From contig NZ_JAERSF010000003.1 in NCBI RefSeq assembly GCF_016735615.1, positions 1 to 64,000 of the forward strand: DNA of 64,000 bases, in the 5' to 3' direction. The DNA comes from Flavobacterium tagetis (GTDB lineage Bacteria; Bacteroidota; Bacteroidia; Flavobacteriales; Flavobacteriaceae). Below, one piece after another: positions 55,048 through 63,713 of this stretch; positions within the stretch are counted from its first letter, which is position 1; every line of letters starts with the position of its first letter. Under the pieces are notes generated by a model that was given only the letters and a program-made list of their open reading frames with translations, was not told the origin of the DNA and did not search any database. A program made the position numbers and the translations under genes.

Positions 55048-55513
55048 AAGCTTTCATAAGTATTAAAATGGTTAATGAAAGAGAGTAAAGCGCCGTTGCT
55101 GTGACAGCAAAAATAATATGGGCAAAGAACAGCTGAATATAATAACCTTTAAAATCAATTGGGGGTTGATGATTGGTCATTTTAAATATGATAATCCAGC
55201 TGAGTATGCCAATTACACCACTGATAACTCCTAATATAAGAGCACTTAGTGGAGAAATTGGCAAAATATTCTTCACCCATACTATATGATATCCCATAAC
55301 AAATAGAAAACCAATAATGTAATGTATCAGCCATCCCCAAGTTTTCTGAGATTCTTCGGAAAGGCTAATGTTTGTTTTTTTTAAAGCAAAACTCAATAAA
55401 ACAGGTTCTTTGTACAATTCTCTAAAATTCTTCGACATAGCATAACTAAACCAAGTCATAGCTGATGTAGCCCCAATAGAAATTAAAATTAATTGTATAA
55501 AGATGTAAACCAT
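55034..55513 (-). CDS. Small membrane protein, first gene of the ligD unit
   Basis: A 159-residue protein with four predicted membrane helices (about 1-22, 60-80, 88-112, 124-150). No family recognised with confidence; it resembles small DUF-type integral membrane proteins. Its end overlaps the ligD start by 14 bases, so they form a transcriptional unit, but no functional link to DNA repair is apparent. Confidence 0.7.
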   Translation of the reverse strand: MVYIFIQLILISIGATSAMTWFSYAMSKNFRELYKEPVLLSFALKKTNISLSEESQKTWGWLIHYIIGFLFVMGYHIVWVKNILPISPLSALILGVISGVIGILSWIIIFKMTNHQPPIDFKGYYIQLFFAHIIFAVTATALYSLSLTILILMKAYVTV

Positions 55514-55694
55514 ACCGACCTTGTTTTTTAATTAAAACTCTATTCCAAAGTTACTTTAAAAAGGCTTTTTTCTTTTATAGGATTAAAAGTGGTACTTATA
55601 TAATTATCAGTAATGTGTTGATTTAATTTGTGTTATGGTTCGAATGTTATAATCCTTAAGCTGAATTGTATAAATTTTAACTTGAAAAGCAATC

Positions 55695-55702
55695 TAACTT
55701 TG
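55695..55702 (+). promoter_or_regulatory. Candidate -7 element of the catalase gene
   Basis: TAACTTTG matches TAnnTTTG and lies 75 bases before the ATG. The nearest upstream TTG (55666-55668) is 26 bases away, a little farther than typical. Confidence 0.4.
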
Positions 55703-55777
55703 TTAGACTATTATTTGGGAAATACCTCACAAGCTAGAAATAATTCATTGAATGCTAAAATGTAAAATCAACAGAAA

Positions 55778-57922
55778 ATGAAAAATTCAAAAAAAACAAA
55801 CCAAGACAATTCTGATGGAAAACAGAACGATTTAGAATATAATAAATCAAATGCCGAGAACGAATTTTTAACCACCAACCAAGGCGTTAAAATAAACGAC
55901 AACAACAATTCTTTAAAGTCTGGAGAAAGAGGCCCTTCTCTTTTGGAAGATTTCATATTGCGAGAAAAAATAACCCATTTTGATCATGAAAGAATTCCGG
56001 AGCGCATTGTTCACGCTCGTGGTTCAGGAGCTCATGGTTATTTTGAATTGTATAAAACCATGGAAAAATATACCAAAGCAGGTTTCTTAAACGATACAAG
56101 TATAAAAACACCCGTTTTTGTTCGTTTTTCGACTGTAGCGGGTTCAAGAGGATCTACCGATTTAGCTCGTGATGTTCGTGGTTTTGCAGTTAAATTTTAT
56201 ACTCAGGAAGGCGTTTTTGATTTGGTTGGAAATAATATGCCCATATTTTTTATTCAGGATGCTATGAAATTTCCAGACTTAATTCATGCCGTAAAAGCAG
56301 AACCGCATAATGAAATTCCACAGGCCGCTTCTGCACATGATACGTTTTGGGATTTTATTTCTCTAATGCCCGAATCGATGCACATGATTATGTGGGTAAT
56401 GAGCGACAGAGCGATTCCGAGAAGTTTAAGAATGATGGAAGGTTTTGGCGTGCATACTTTTAGATTTGTAAATCATAAAAATGAATCGCATTTTGTAAAA
56501 TTTCATTGGAAACCAAAATTAGGAACACATGGAGTTGCGTGGGATGAAGCACAGAAAATATCAGGAAAAAATTCGGATTTTCATAAACAGGATTTATGGG
56601 AAGCTATAGAAGCAGGAAATTTTCCAGAATGGGAATTGGGCGTGCAGATAATTCCTGAAAGCGACGAGCATAAATTTGATTTTGATTTGCTTGATCCAAC
56701 AAAATTAGTTCCAGAAGAATTGGTTCCAGTAACTATCATCGGAAAGATGGTTTTGAATAAAAATCCAGATAACTTTTTTGCGGAAACAGAACAGGTGGCT
56801 TTTCATCCTGGACACATTGTTCCGGGAATTGATTTTACAAATGATCCTTTATTGCAAGGAAGGTTATTTTCTTATACCGATACGCAATTATCAAGATTAG
56901 GAAGTCCGAACTTTCATGAAATTCCAATTAACAGAACTATTGCGCCAATGCACAACAATCAGCGCGACGGGCATATGCGTCAGGAAATTGCTAAAGGCAA
57001 AGTGAGCTACCATCCAAACTCTTTAGGAGGCGGATGCCCGTTTCAAGCCAAAATGGATCAGGGCGGATTTGTGAGTTTCAATGAACGAGTAGATGCGCAT
57101 AAAGTGCGAGAAAGAAGTAAAAGCTTTTCAGATCATTTTAGTCAGGCAGCGCTTTTTTACAACAGCCAAACCCCTATAGAACAAGATCATATTGCAAGTG
57201 CATTATCTTTTGAATTAGGAAAAGTAGAAACGGTTTCCATTAGAGAAAGAATGCTGGGACTTTTAAATCAGGTAAATGCTGACTTAGCGGCAAAGATTGC
57301 TAAAAATTTAGGAATTCCAGTTCCGAAAAATATCGAAAAACCAATTAATCATGGCGTTGGGGCAGATGATAAAGGAAATCAAGAACCTACAAAAGTAAAA
57401 CCGAACGTAGGAAGTTCAGATGCTTTAAGCATGCTTAAAAATCCAACCATTTCGAATACAATTGCAACTCGACAAATAGCTTTTTTATGTGCTGACGGTG
57501 TAAGTGCAAATTCCATAAAAGTAATGAAAACAGCTTTGCAGAATGCTGGGGCGAAAGCCGTTATTATAGCACCGCATTTAGGAACTATTGTTTCTGCGGA
57601 AGGAACAGAAATTCCGGTAGAGCAAACTTATAAAATTGCGGCATCAGTACTTTTTGATGGTGTTTTTATTCCGGCTGGTAAAGGAATTGCAGATCTTTCA
57701 AAAATTAAAGAAGTAAAAGAATTTTTAAATGATTCGTATCATCATTGTAAATTTATTGCAGCTGAAGTCGAAGGAGTACAGGTACTAAAAAACAACAGCG
57801 ATATAAAAGCTAAAGATCCAGGAGTTTTGACAAGTGAAAATAGTGCAGACAAATTACTAAGCACTTCGTTTATAAAAGCTTTGGGAAGACATCGTTTCTG
57901 GGAAAGAGAAAAAACTTTGTAA
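55778..57922 (+). CDS. katE: Large-subunit (clade 2) catalase
   Basis: A 714-residue heme catalase. The catalytic His79 is in VHARGSGAHG, the distal Asn152 in FDLVGNNMPIFF, and the heme-ligand Tyr in RLFSYTDTQLSRLG. The N-terminal extension of about 45 residues and the C-terminal DJ-1/PfpI-like domain (about 565-705, IAFLCADGVSANSIKV) mark the large HPII-type class. It degrades hydrogen peroxide in the cytoplasm. Single-gene unit with its own terminator. Confidence 0.95.
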   Translation: MKNSKKTNQDNSDGKQNDLEYNKSNAENEFLTTNQGVKINDNNNSLKSGERGPSLLEDFILREKITHFDHERIPERIVHARGSGAHGYFELYKTMEKYTKAGFLNDTSIKTPVFVRFSTVAGSRGSTDLARDVRGFAVKFYTQEGVFDLVGNNMPIFFIQDAMKFPDLIHAVKAEPHNEIPQAASAHDTFWDFISLMPESMHMIMWVMSDRAIPRSLRMMEGFGVHTFRFVNHKNESHFVKFHWKPKLGTHGVAWDEAQKISGKNSDFHKQDLWEAIEAGNFPEWELGVQIIPESDEHKFDFDLLDPTKLVPEELVPVTIIGKMVLNKNPDNFFAETEQVAFHPGHIVPGIDFTNDPLLQGRLFSYTDTQLSRLGSPNFHEIPINRTIAPMHNNQRDGHMRQEIAKGKVSYHPNSLGGGCPFQAKMDQGGFVSFNERVDAHKVRERSKSFSDHFSQAALFYNSQTPIEQDHIASALSFELGKVETVSIRERMLGLLNQVNADLAAKIAKNLGIPVPKNIEKPINHGVGADDKGNQEPTKVKPNVGSSDALSMLKNPTISNTIATRQIAFLCADGVSANSIKVMKTALQNAGAKAVIIAPHLGTIVSAEGTEIPVEQTYKIAASVLFDGVFIPAGKGIADLSKIKEVKEFLNDSYHHCKFIAAEVEGVQVLKNNSDIKAKDPGVLTSENSADKLLSTSFIKALGRHRFWEREKTL

Positions 57923-57940
57923 AAAATAAAACAAAATTCT

Positions 57941-57971
57941 AAAAACCATTCATTGATGTGAATGGTTTTTT
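57941..57971 (+). terminator. Intrinsic terminator after the catalase gene
   Basis: AAAAACCATTCA (57941-57952) pairs with TGAATGGTTTTT (57959-57970) over 12 bp, with T residues continuing. Confidence 0.9.
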
Positions 57972-57982
57972 GTTAAAAATAG

Positions 57983-58004
57983 GTTTCATTTTATAATATG
58001 AAAC
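57983..58004. promoter_or_regulatory. 22-bp palindrome GTTTCAT-N8-ATGAAAC, copy 2
   Basis: GTTTCAT (57983-57989) and ATGAAAC (57998-58004), spacer TTTATAAT. Compared with copy 1 at 44134 only one spacer base differs. It lies 63 bases before the sulfatase ATG and after the catalase terminator, where an operator would be expected. Confidence 0.6.
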
Positions 58005-58067
58005 ATTTTTACAAGTTTTTGATTATTAGTAATTTGTAATTTAGTGCGATTGTTAAAAACCACAGCC

Positions 58068-60485
58068 ATGAGAAGAATTAATATTTTAGAATTTGTTTTC
58101 ATTGCAAGAAATAATGCATTATTTATTCTTGCATTCTTTTGCATACAGGTTGGAGTAGGTCAAGAAAGTGGTAAATCTGAAACTCCAAAAGTATTGCCTC
58201 AGCCCGATTTTCATTTTCCAGGTTATGTAGGGAGGACTTATTTAGATTCCGATCCGCCACAATTTCCTCAACCAGTCAAGGCTCCAAAAGGAGCTCCAAA
58301 TGTGGTGCTTATTTTATTGGATGATTCAGGATTTGGGCAATTCAGTACTTTTGGTGGAGGCGTGCCTTCTCCAACGATGGATAAGTTAGCAGCGGAAGGT
58401 ATTCGTTACAATAAATTTCATACTACAGCACTTTGCAGTCCGACACGAGCGGCTTTAATCACAGGAAGAAATCACCATACAGCTACTTTTGGAGTTATTT
58501 CAGAAACGGCTACAGGATATGATGGCTACACTTGTGTGCTGCCAAGAAGTTGCGGTACAATTGGAGAAGTGCTTAAACAAAATGGCTATATGACCGCTTG
58601 GATTGGTAAAAACCACAATACGCCACCTTGGGAAACCAGTGAAGCAGGACCTTTTGACCGTTGGGCAAATGGTTTAGGTTTTGAATATTTTTACGGATTT
58701 AATGCGGGCGATATGAATCACTGGAATCCTGTTTTATACGAAAACAGAAATCTTGTTCCAGCTTCAAAAGATCCAGATTATCATATGACGGTTGATCTTG
58801 CGGATCATGCCATTTCATGGGTTCGAAAAGTAAAATCAATTGCGCCAGACCGACCATATTTTCTATACTTGGCACCAGGTGCAGCACATTCGCCACACCA
58901 TGCGCCAAAAGAATGGATTGATAAATTTAAAGGCAAATTTGATATGGGTTGGGATGCTTACAGAGAACAGGCTTTTGAAAGACAGAAGAAATTGGGAGTT
59001 ATTCCTTCTGATGCCAAATTAACAGCAAGACCAGAAAGTCTTCCTGCTTGGAGTTCGCTTAATGACGATCAAAAACGTTTGTATGCCAGAATGATGGAAG
59101 TATTTGCTGGTTACGGAGCGCATTGCGATTACGAAATGGGAAGAGTAGTAGATGCGGTAAAACAATTACCAGATGCAGATAATACGATTATTATTTATAT
59201 AGCTGGAGATAACGGAGCCAGTGCAGAAGGCGGTATTGAAGGATCTGTAAATGAAAATCTGTTTTTTAATGGTATTTCAGAAAAATGGCAAGATAATATT
59301 AAAGTGATTGATGAATTAGGAGGACCGAAACATTTTAATCATTTTACTGCAGAATGGGCTTGGGCAATGTGTACGCCTTTTCAATGGACAAAACAAGTGG
59401 CAAGTCATTTTGGAGGAACTAGAAACCCGATGATTATTTCTTGGCCAGCAAAAATTAAAGACAAAGGAAGTTTAAGAAGTCAGTTTACGCACACTATAGA
59501 TATTGTGCCAACTTTGTATGAAATTATCGGAATTACACCTCCAGAAACCATTAATGGGATAACTCAAAGTCCTATTGAAGGTATTAGTTTTGCCTATACT
59601 TTTAACGATGCTAAAGCCAAAGAGAAACATAATACTCAGTATTTTGAATTGGGCGTAAATAGAGGAATTTACAGTAAAGGCTGGATGGCATCGGCATTGT
59701 CTTTTGCGCCTTGGAATCCAAATAGAGGTGCATTTGATCCTGACAAACAAAAATGGGAACTTTATAAAGTAGATGAAGATTTTACACAAGCAAATGATTT
59801 GGCAGCGAAAAATCCGCAGAAATTGAGAGAATTGCAAGATTTATGGTGGGTTGAATCGTCTAAATATCATGTACTTCCTTTAGACTGGCGCGCCGTAGAA
59901 AGATTGAATGGTGAATTAATGGGAAGACCAACACTTGCTGGCGATGCTACTACTTTTACATATTATCCAGGACAAGTTGGATTGCCAAATGAAGCTTCTC
60001 CCCGTATTTTAAATAAATCTTGGTCGATTACAGCAGATTTAAATATTCCTGATAATGGCGCAGAAGGCATGATTGTTACTCATGGCGGTTTAGTTGGAGG
60101 TTATGGTTTATATGTACAGAACGGAAAACCTAGTTTTGTATACAACAATTTAGCATTAGAACGTCCTACAATTACAGGAAAAGAGGAATTACCAAAAGGG
60201 AAAGTTAAATTGGTTATTGATTTTAAATATGAAGGAAAAGAAAAAGAAATTGGTAAAGGTGCTACAGTAACTATGCTTGTAAATGGAAAAAAAGTAGCAG
60301 AAGAACATCTTGACCGGACAATCCCAATTCAAATATCATTAAATGAAGGTTTAGATGTTGGTATGGATGTAGGTTCTCCTGTCGATTTTAATTACAAGCT
60401 TCCTTTTGAATTTACCGGAAAAATTGAAAAAGTGACTTATAATCTTGAAGGTGCTAAAGAATCAAAATCAGCAAAAACTAAATAA
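58068..60485 (+). CDS. Exported arylsulfatase
   Basis: An 805-residue type I sulfatase; the ATG at 58068 is preferred to a GTG eight codons upstream. After a signal segment (ending near GVGQ, residue 31) come the metal-site Asp85-Asp86 in ILLDDSG and the formylglycine motif Cys123-Ser-Pro-Thr-Arg. Cys-type sulfatases need a maturase (FGE or anSME), not seen in this window. The core continues to about 560 (HFGGTRNPMIISWPAKIK), and a C-terminal beta-sandwich (about 635-790) follows. It would remove sulfate esters from a polysaccharide or aromatic substrate outside the cytoplasm. Single-gene unit. Confidence 0.9.
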   Translation: MRRINILEFVFIARNNALFILAFFCIQVGVGQESGKSETPKVLPQPDFHFPGYVGRTYLDSDPPQFPQPVKAPKGAPNVVLILLDDSGFGQFSTFGGGVPSPTMDKLAAEGIRYNKFHTTALCSPTRAALITGRNHHTATFGVISETATGYDGYTCVLPRSCGTIGEVLKQNGYMTAWIGKNHNTPPWETSEAGPFDRWANGLGFEYFYGFNAGDMNHWNPVLYENRNLVPASKDPDYHMTVDLADHAISWVRKVKSIAPDRPYFLYLAPGAAHSPHHAPKEWIDKFKGKFDMGWDAYREQAFERQKKLGVIPSDAKLTARPESLPAWSSLNDDQKRLYARMMEVFAGYGAHCDYEMGRVVDAVKQLPDADNTIIIYIAGDNGASAEGGIEGSVNENLFFNGISEKWQDNIKVIDELGGPKHFNHFTAEWAWAMCTPFQWTKQVASHFGGTRNPMIISWPAKIKDKGSLRSQFTHTIDIVPTLYEIIGITPPETINGITQSPIEGISFAYTFNDAKAKEKHNTQYFELGVNRGIYSKGWMASALSFAPWNPNRGAFDPDKQKWELYKVDEDFTQANDLAAKNPQKLRELQDLWWVESSKYHVLPLDWRAVERLNGELMGRPTLAGDATTFTYYPGQVGLPNEASPRILNKSWSITADLNIPDNGAEGMIVTHGGLVGGYGLYVQNGKPSFVYNNLALERPTITGKEELPKGKVKLVIDFKYEGKEKEIGKGATVTMLVNGKKVAEEHLDRTIPIQISLNEGLDVGMDVGSPVDFNYKLPFEFTGKIEKVTYNLEGAKESKSAKTK

Positions 60486-60501
60486 ATTTTAACACCTTGA
60501 T

Positions 60502-60546
60502 AAAAGTATCAAAGTCTTCTAAATAAGGAGATTTTGATACTTTTTT
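60502..60546. terminator. Bidirectional intrinsic terminator
   Basis: AAAAGTATCAAA (60502-60513) pairs with TTTGATACTTTT (60533-60544) over 12 bp, between the convergent sulfatase and MocR genes. Confidence 0.88.
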
Positions 60547-60549
60547 CGT

Positions 60550-62043
60550 TTACTCTAATGTAATAATAGTTTCCAAGCTTTTGCTCAAAATAGAAACTGC
60601 TTTTTCCATTTCTTCTTTCTCCAAATTCCCAAATCCTAAACGTGTGGCAGTAAGATTTTTGGTTTGATATAAAATGGTCTTTGGCAGAAATAAACCTTGT
60701 TTGGAACATTCTTTTTGAAACTGAATCAGATTAAAATGATCCAGCCATTCGACCCAAATTGCCAATCCTCTTGGCGGAATCTTAAATTTGATTTTGCCTT
60801 TTAGTTTATCATTAAGAATTGAAATAAAATGATCGCGTCGTTCTTTATAGATTTTTTTATTTTTCTTTGAAAGACGATGCACCTCACCTTCGGTAATCCA
60901 TTCGGTTAAAACTTGTTCTTTTATGACATCAATTCTTGGTTCGAGAATGTTTTGATGTTTTTCGAGTTCTTTGATAAACTCGGCAGGCGCGGCTACAAAA
61001 CCATAGCTAAATCCTGATGGCAATGATTTTCCGAAAGAGCCAATATAAACCACTTTCTGATTGGAATCAAAAGCGGCCAAAGGCAAAACAGGATTGTTGT
61101 CGTAATGAAATTCAAAATCGTAATCGTCTTCCAAAATCATAAATCCGTATTGATTGGCCAATTCCAGAACTTCAATTCTTTTTTTAGCGCTAAGCGAAAT
61201 AGTCGTTGGATAATGATAATTGGATGTTAAGTATAAAACCCTGATTTTGGTTGTTTCACAAATTTCCTTTAAACGCTTGGTATCAATTCCGTCTTCATTT
61301 ACCGGAATAGAAATTATCTGCGCTCCCGTATTGGTTAGCGTCATGTTTGACATATAATATCCCGGCGAGGCAACTACTACTTTATCGCCTGGAGTAATAA
61401 GTACTTTTGTAACTAGATACAAAGCAATCTCGTGGCTGCTTGTTGTCAGAAGATTTGAAGTCGAAATACGAACTCCGCGAGTTAGATTCAGATAATTAGA
61501 AAAATGAGTTTTAAAATTAGAATGCGAACGTAGTTCTATTTGCTCATAAGTTTTAGACGTTTTTCGTCTTTTTAGTTTTGAAACGTATAATCTCGCCAAA
61601 ACATCGGTTTGAACTAATCTTAAATCAGGCATTCCGTCATTAAATTGATACGGCAGATTACTGATTTCAATCGGACTTTCGAGAATGGTCGAACGCTGAA
61701 AACCAAAGCCAATATTGTCTTGAGAGACATTTTGCTCTTTCGCAGAAACAAATTCAGCTTTGTTTTTTTGCTTTTGCTGCGATAAAATAAAAGTTCCTTT
61801 GTTCGGAAGAGTTTCAATCCAGCCCTGTGATTCTAAATCCTGAAAGGCTTTGATTAAAGTGTTTCGGTTAACAGAAAGCACTTTACATAAAATTCTAGTG
61901 CCGGGAAGTTTTGTGCCTTCGGGAAGAAAACCTGTTTGTATGGCTTTGATAAATTCAAAAACAAGCTGCAAATAAATAGCTGTGCTTTCTTCTGGTTTAA
62001 GCTGAATAAAGCTTTTAAAAGGAATTTCAACCGGACTATCCAT
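60550..62043 (-). CDS. Second MocR/PdxR-family transcriptional regulator
   Basis: A 497-residue fusion of a GntR-type winged helix (about 18-90, LPGTRILCKVLSVNRNT) with a fold-type I aminotransferase domain (about 125-497). The PLP lysine is Lys339 in IGSFGKSLPSG. It is only distantly similar to the MocR protein at 17223-18632, so this is a second, separate regulator. A weak inverted pair CTGACACTT (62054-62062) / AAGTGTTAG (62129-62137) lies upstream. Target genes not evident. Confidence 0.9.
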   Translation of the reverse strand: MDSPVEIPFKSFIQLKPEESTAIYLQLVFEFIKAIQTGFLPEGTKLPGTRILCKVLSVNRNTLIKAFQDLESQGWIETLPNKGTFILSQQKQKNKAEFVSAKEQNVSQDNIGFGFQRSTILESPIEISNLPYQFNDGMPDLRLVQTDVLARLYVSKLKRRKTSKTYEQIELRSHSNFKTHFSNYLNLTRGVRISTSNLLTTSSHEIALYLVTKVLITPGDKVVVASPGYYMSNMTLTNTGAQIISIPVNEDGIDTKRLKEICETTKIRVLYLTSNYHYPTTISLSAKKRIEVLELANQYGFMILEDDYDFEFHYDNNPVLPLAAFDSNQKVVYIGSFGKSLPSGFSYGFVAAPAEFIKELEKHQNILEPRIDVIKEQVLTEWITEGEVHRLSKKNKKIYKERRDHFISILNDKLKGKIKFKIPPRGLAIWVEWLDHFNLIQFQKECSKQGLFLPKTILYQTKNLTATRLGFGNLEKEEMEKAVSILSKSLETIITLE

Positions 62044-62189
62044 AATTTATAAACTGACACTTTTGTTGGTACGGCAAGATACTGCTTTTCTTAAAATTTT
62101 CAGGAAAAAAGAAAAGTGATCTTTACATAAGTGTTAGAACGATGACCAAATCAAACTATTAAGTCCGGCTGAAATTATTTAATTCATTC

Positions 62190-62344
62190 CGTAGGTAGAA
62201 TCAATTTGTAATTGCAGTTTATCGTTCCGTAGGAACGTTTGATTCATATAATAGAGCGCTGTTATATAAAATCAGGTGTTCCTCTGGAACACAATGCAAA
62301 ATGACATATTCTTTTTCTACCGACCAGATATTCCTGCGGAATAT
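62190..62344. repeat. Multi-hairpin TTCC/GGAA element
   Basis: Three hairpins share the core TTCC-N3-GGAA but differ in flanks that still pair: CGTTCC-GTA-GGAACG (62223-62237), GTGTTCC-TCT-GGAACAC (62276-62292) and ATATTCC-TGC-GGAATAT (62328-62344). GGTAGAA (62194-62200) and TTCTACC (62315-62321) can enclose the first two. The last hairpin ends 4 bases beyond the stop of the gene at 62349. The rest of 62044-62348 has no gene. Such TTCC/GGAA hairpin repeats are dispersed in Bacteroidota genomes. Confidence 0.75.
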
Positions 62345-62348
62345 TAAA

Positions 62349-63620
62349 CTAAACTTTAAAAATCAGTTTCTTTTTGTAGAAAATCCATAAAATAAACGAC
62401 CAGAAAACAGCATAAGATAAAGCATAAGCGAGTGATGCGTTTAATGGGTTTTCAAAACAAGGAACAATTCCATGATTATAAATATACGCTTGAAGCCCGA
62501 TTTCTTCGCCAGCTTTTTCAGGATCGGCTACTTTTATGCCGCTTAAAACTCTCGGAATTATTCCAGAAAAGAAAAATACAATCATCGGATTTACACCCCA
62601 GATCAGGAATAATTTGGTCCATTTTTTATACCCTTTAATATCGATTACAAAATATAAAAGTGTTAAACAGAGTGTTGCAATTCCGGCTGTATATAAAACA
62701 TAAGAACTTGTCCAAAGCGATTTGTTAATAGGGAAGAAGATATTCCAAATTAAACCTCCAATTACTAAAGCAGTTCCTGCAATGGCGGTCTTTTTTACGA
62801 TTTCCATTTTATCAACAGATAAGTTTAATAGCTGACCAATGTACATTCCTAGAATTCCAGTTCCAATGGCTGGCAAAGTGCTTAAGATTCCTTCTGGATC
62901 CCAAGTTTTAGAAGATGCCCATAAATGTCCGTTCAAAAGCGTATCATCGATCCAAGCGGCAAGATTGGTTCCTTTGTCGAAATTGGCAGGACCAAATCCA
63001 GGAACGGGAACAAAAGCCATTACAAGCCAATATCCAATTAAAAGTGTGGCTAAAACTAAAAGCTGTGTTTTCAAATTAGTTTTTAAATACAAAATAGAAG
63101 TAAAGAAATATACAATCGCAATTCGCTGTAAAACGCCTGGAATTCTGGTGTCTTCAAAATGTTCAAGTCCGCTAAATGATAATGAAATAAGAATTAGAAA
63201 TACGCCAACGGCAAGAATGGTTTTTACTTTCATCGAAAAGTTTCCTAAAAGGGCATAAGCAACCGCAAAAGCAATTACTAATCGTAATCCTAATAACGGA
63301 ATTCCTTCTAAACCAAATAAATGGATTCTGCTGAAAACACTTAAAAATAATCCTAAGCAGAAAATTCGAAGCGAACGAACTAAAATTTTATTGAAAACAC
63401 TTCCGTCAAAATGTTTAACAGGCATTGCAAACGGAATTGCAGTTCCCATTATGAAAACAAAAAACGGGAAAACTAGGTCAGTAGGCGTACAACCATGCCA
63501 TTCGGCGTGTTCTAGGGGCGGATAAATAGATGACCAGCTTCCCGGATTATTGACAATCGTCATTAAGAGAATGGTAAATCCTCTAAAGACATCGAGTGAA
63601 GTTAAACGTTCTTTTGTCAT
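62349..63620 (-). CDS. NagX/HGSNAT-like membrane acyltransferase (DUF5009-type)
   Basis: A 423-residue integral membrane protein with about eleven helices. The start RLTSLDVFRGFTILLMTIVNNPG and the HGCTPTDLVFPFFVFIMG motif (quoted in parts) are typical of this family. Members are related to heparan-alpha-glucosaminide N-acetyltransferase and are thought to acetylate or move amino sugars across the inner membrane; NagX is often next to GlcNAc-use genes. A serine hydrolase gene lies just upstream on the same strand, in keeping with amino-sugar or murein turnover. Confidence 0.88.
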   Translation of the reverse strand: MTKERLTSLDVFRGFTILLMTIVNNPGSWSSIYPPLEHAEWHGCTPTDLVFPFFVFIMGTAIPFAMPVKHFDGSVFNKILVRSLRIFCLGLFLSVFSRIHLFGLEGIPLLGLRLVIAFAVAYALLGNFSMKVKTILAVGVFLILISLSFSGLEHFEDTRIPGVLQRIAIVYFFTSILYLKTNLKTQLLVLATLLIGYWLVMAFVPVPGFGPANFDKGTNLAAWIDDTLLNGHLWASSKTWDPEGILSTLPAIGTGILGMYIGQLLNLSVDKMEIVKKTAIAGTALVIGGLIWNIFFPINKSLWTSSYVLYTAGIATLCLTLLYFVIDIKGYKKWTKLFLIWGVNPMIVFFFSGIIPRVLSGIKVADPEKAGEEIGLQAYIYNHGIVPCFENPLNASLAYALSYAVFWSFILWIFYKKKLIFKV

Positions 63621-63713
63621 TGGGTTTGATAGTTTAGATTTTTTTTAAAGATGCAAGAAGCAAGATTATAGATTTTTGTTTTTTTGGAATTTGGAATTTA
63701 AATTTTGGAATTT

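Noticed and set aside
62839..63258. Antisense frame (139 codons) inside the NagX-like gene
   Set aside because: Opposite a clear integral membrane protein; no recognisable motif.
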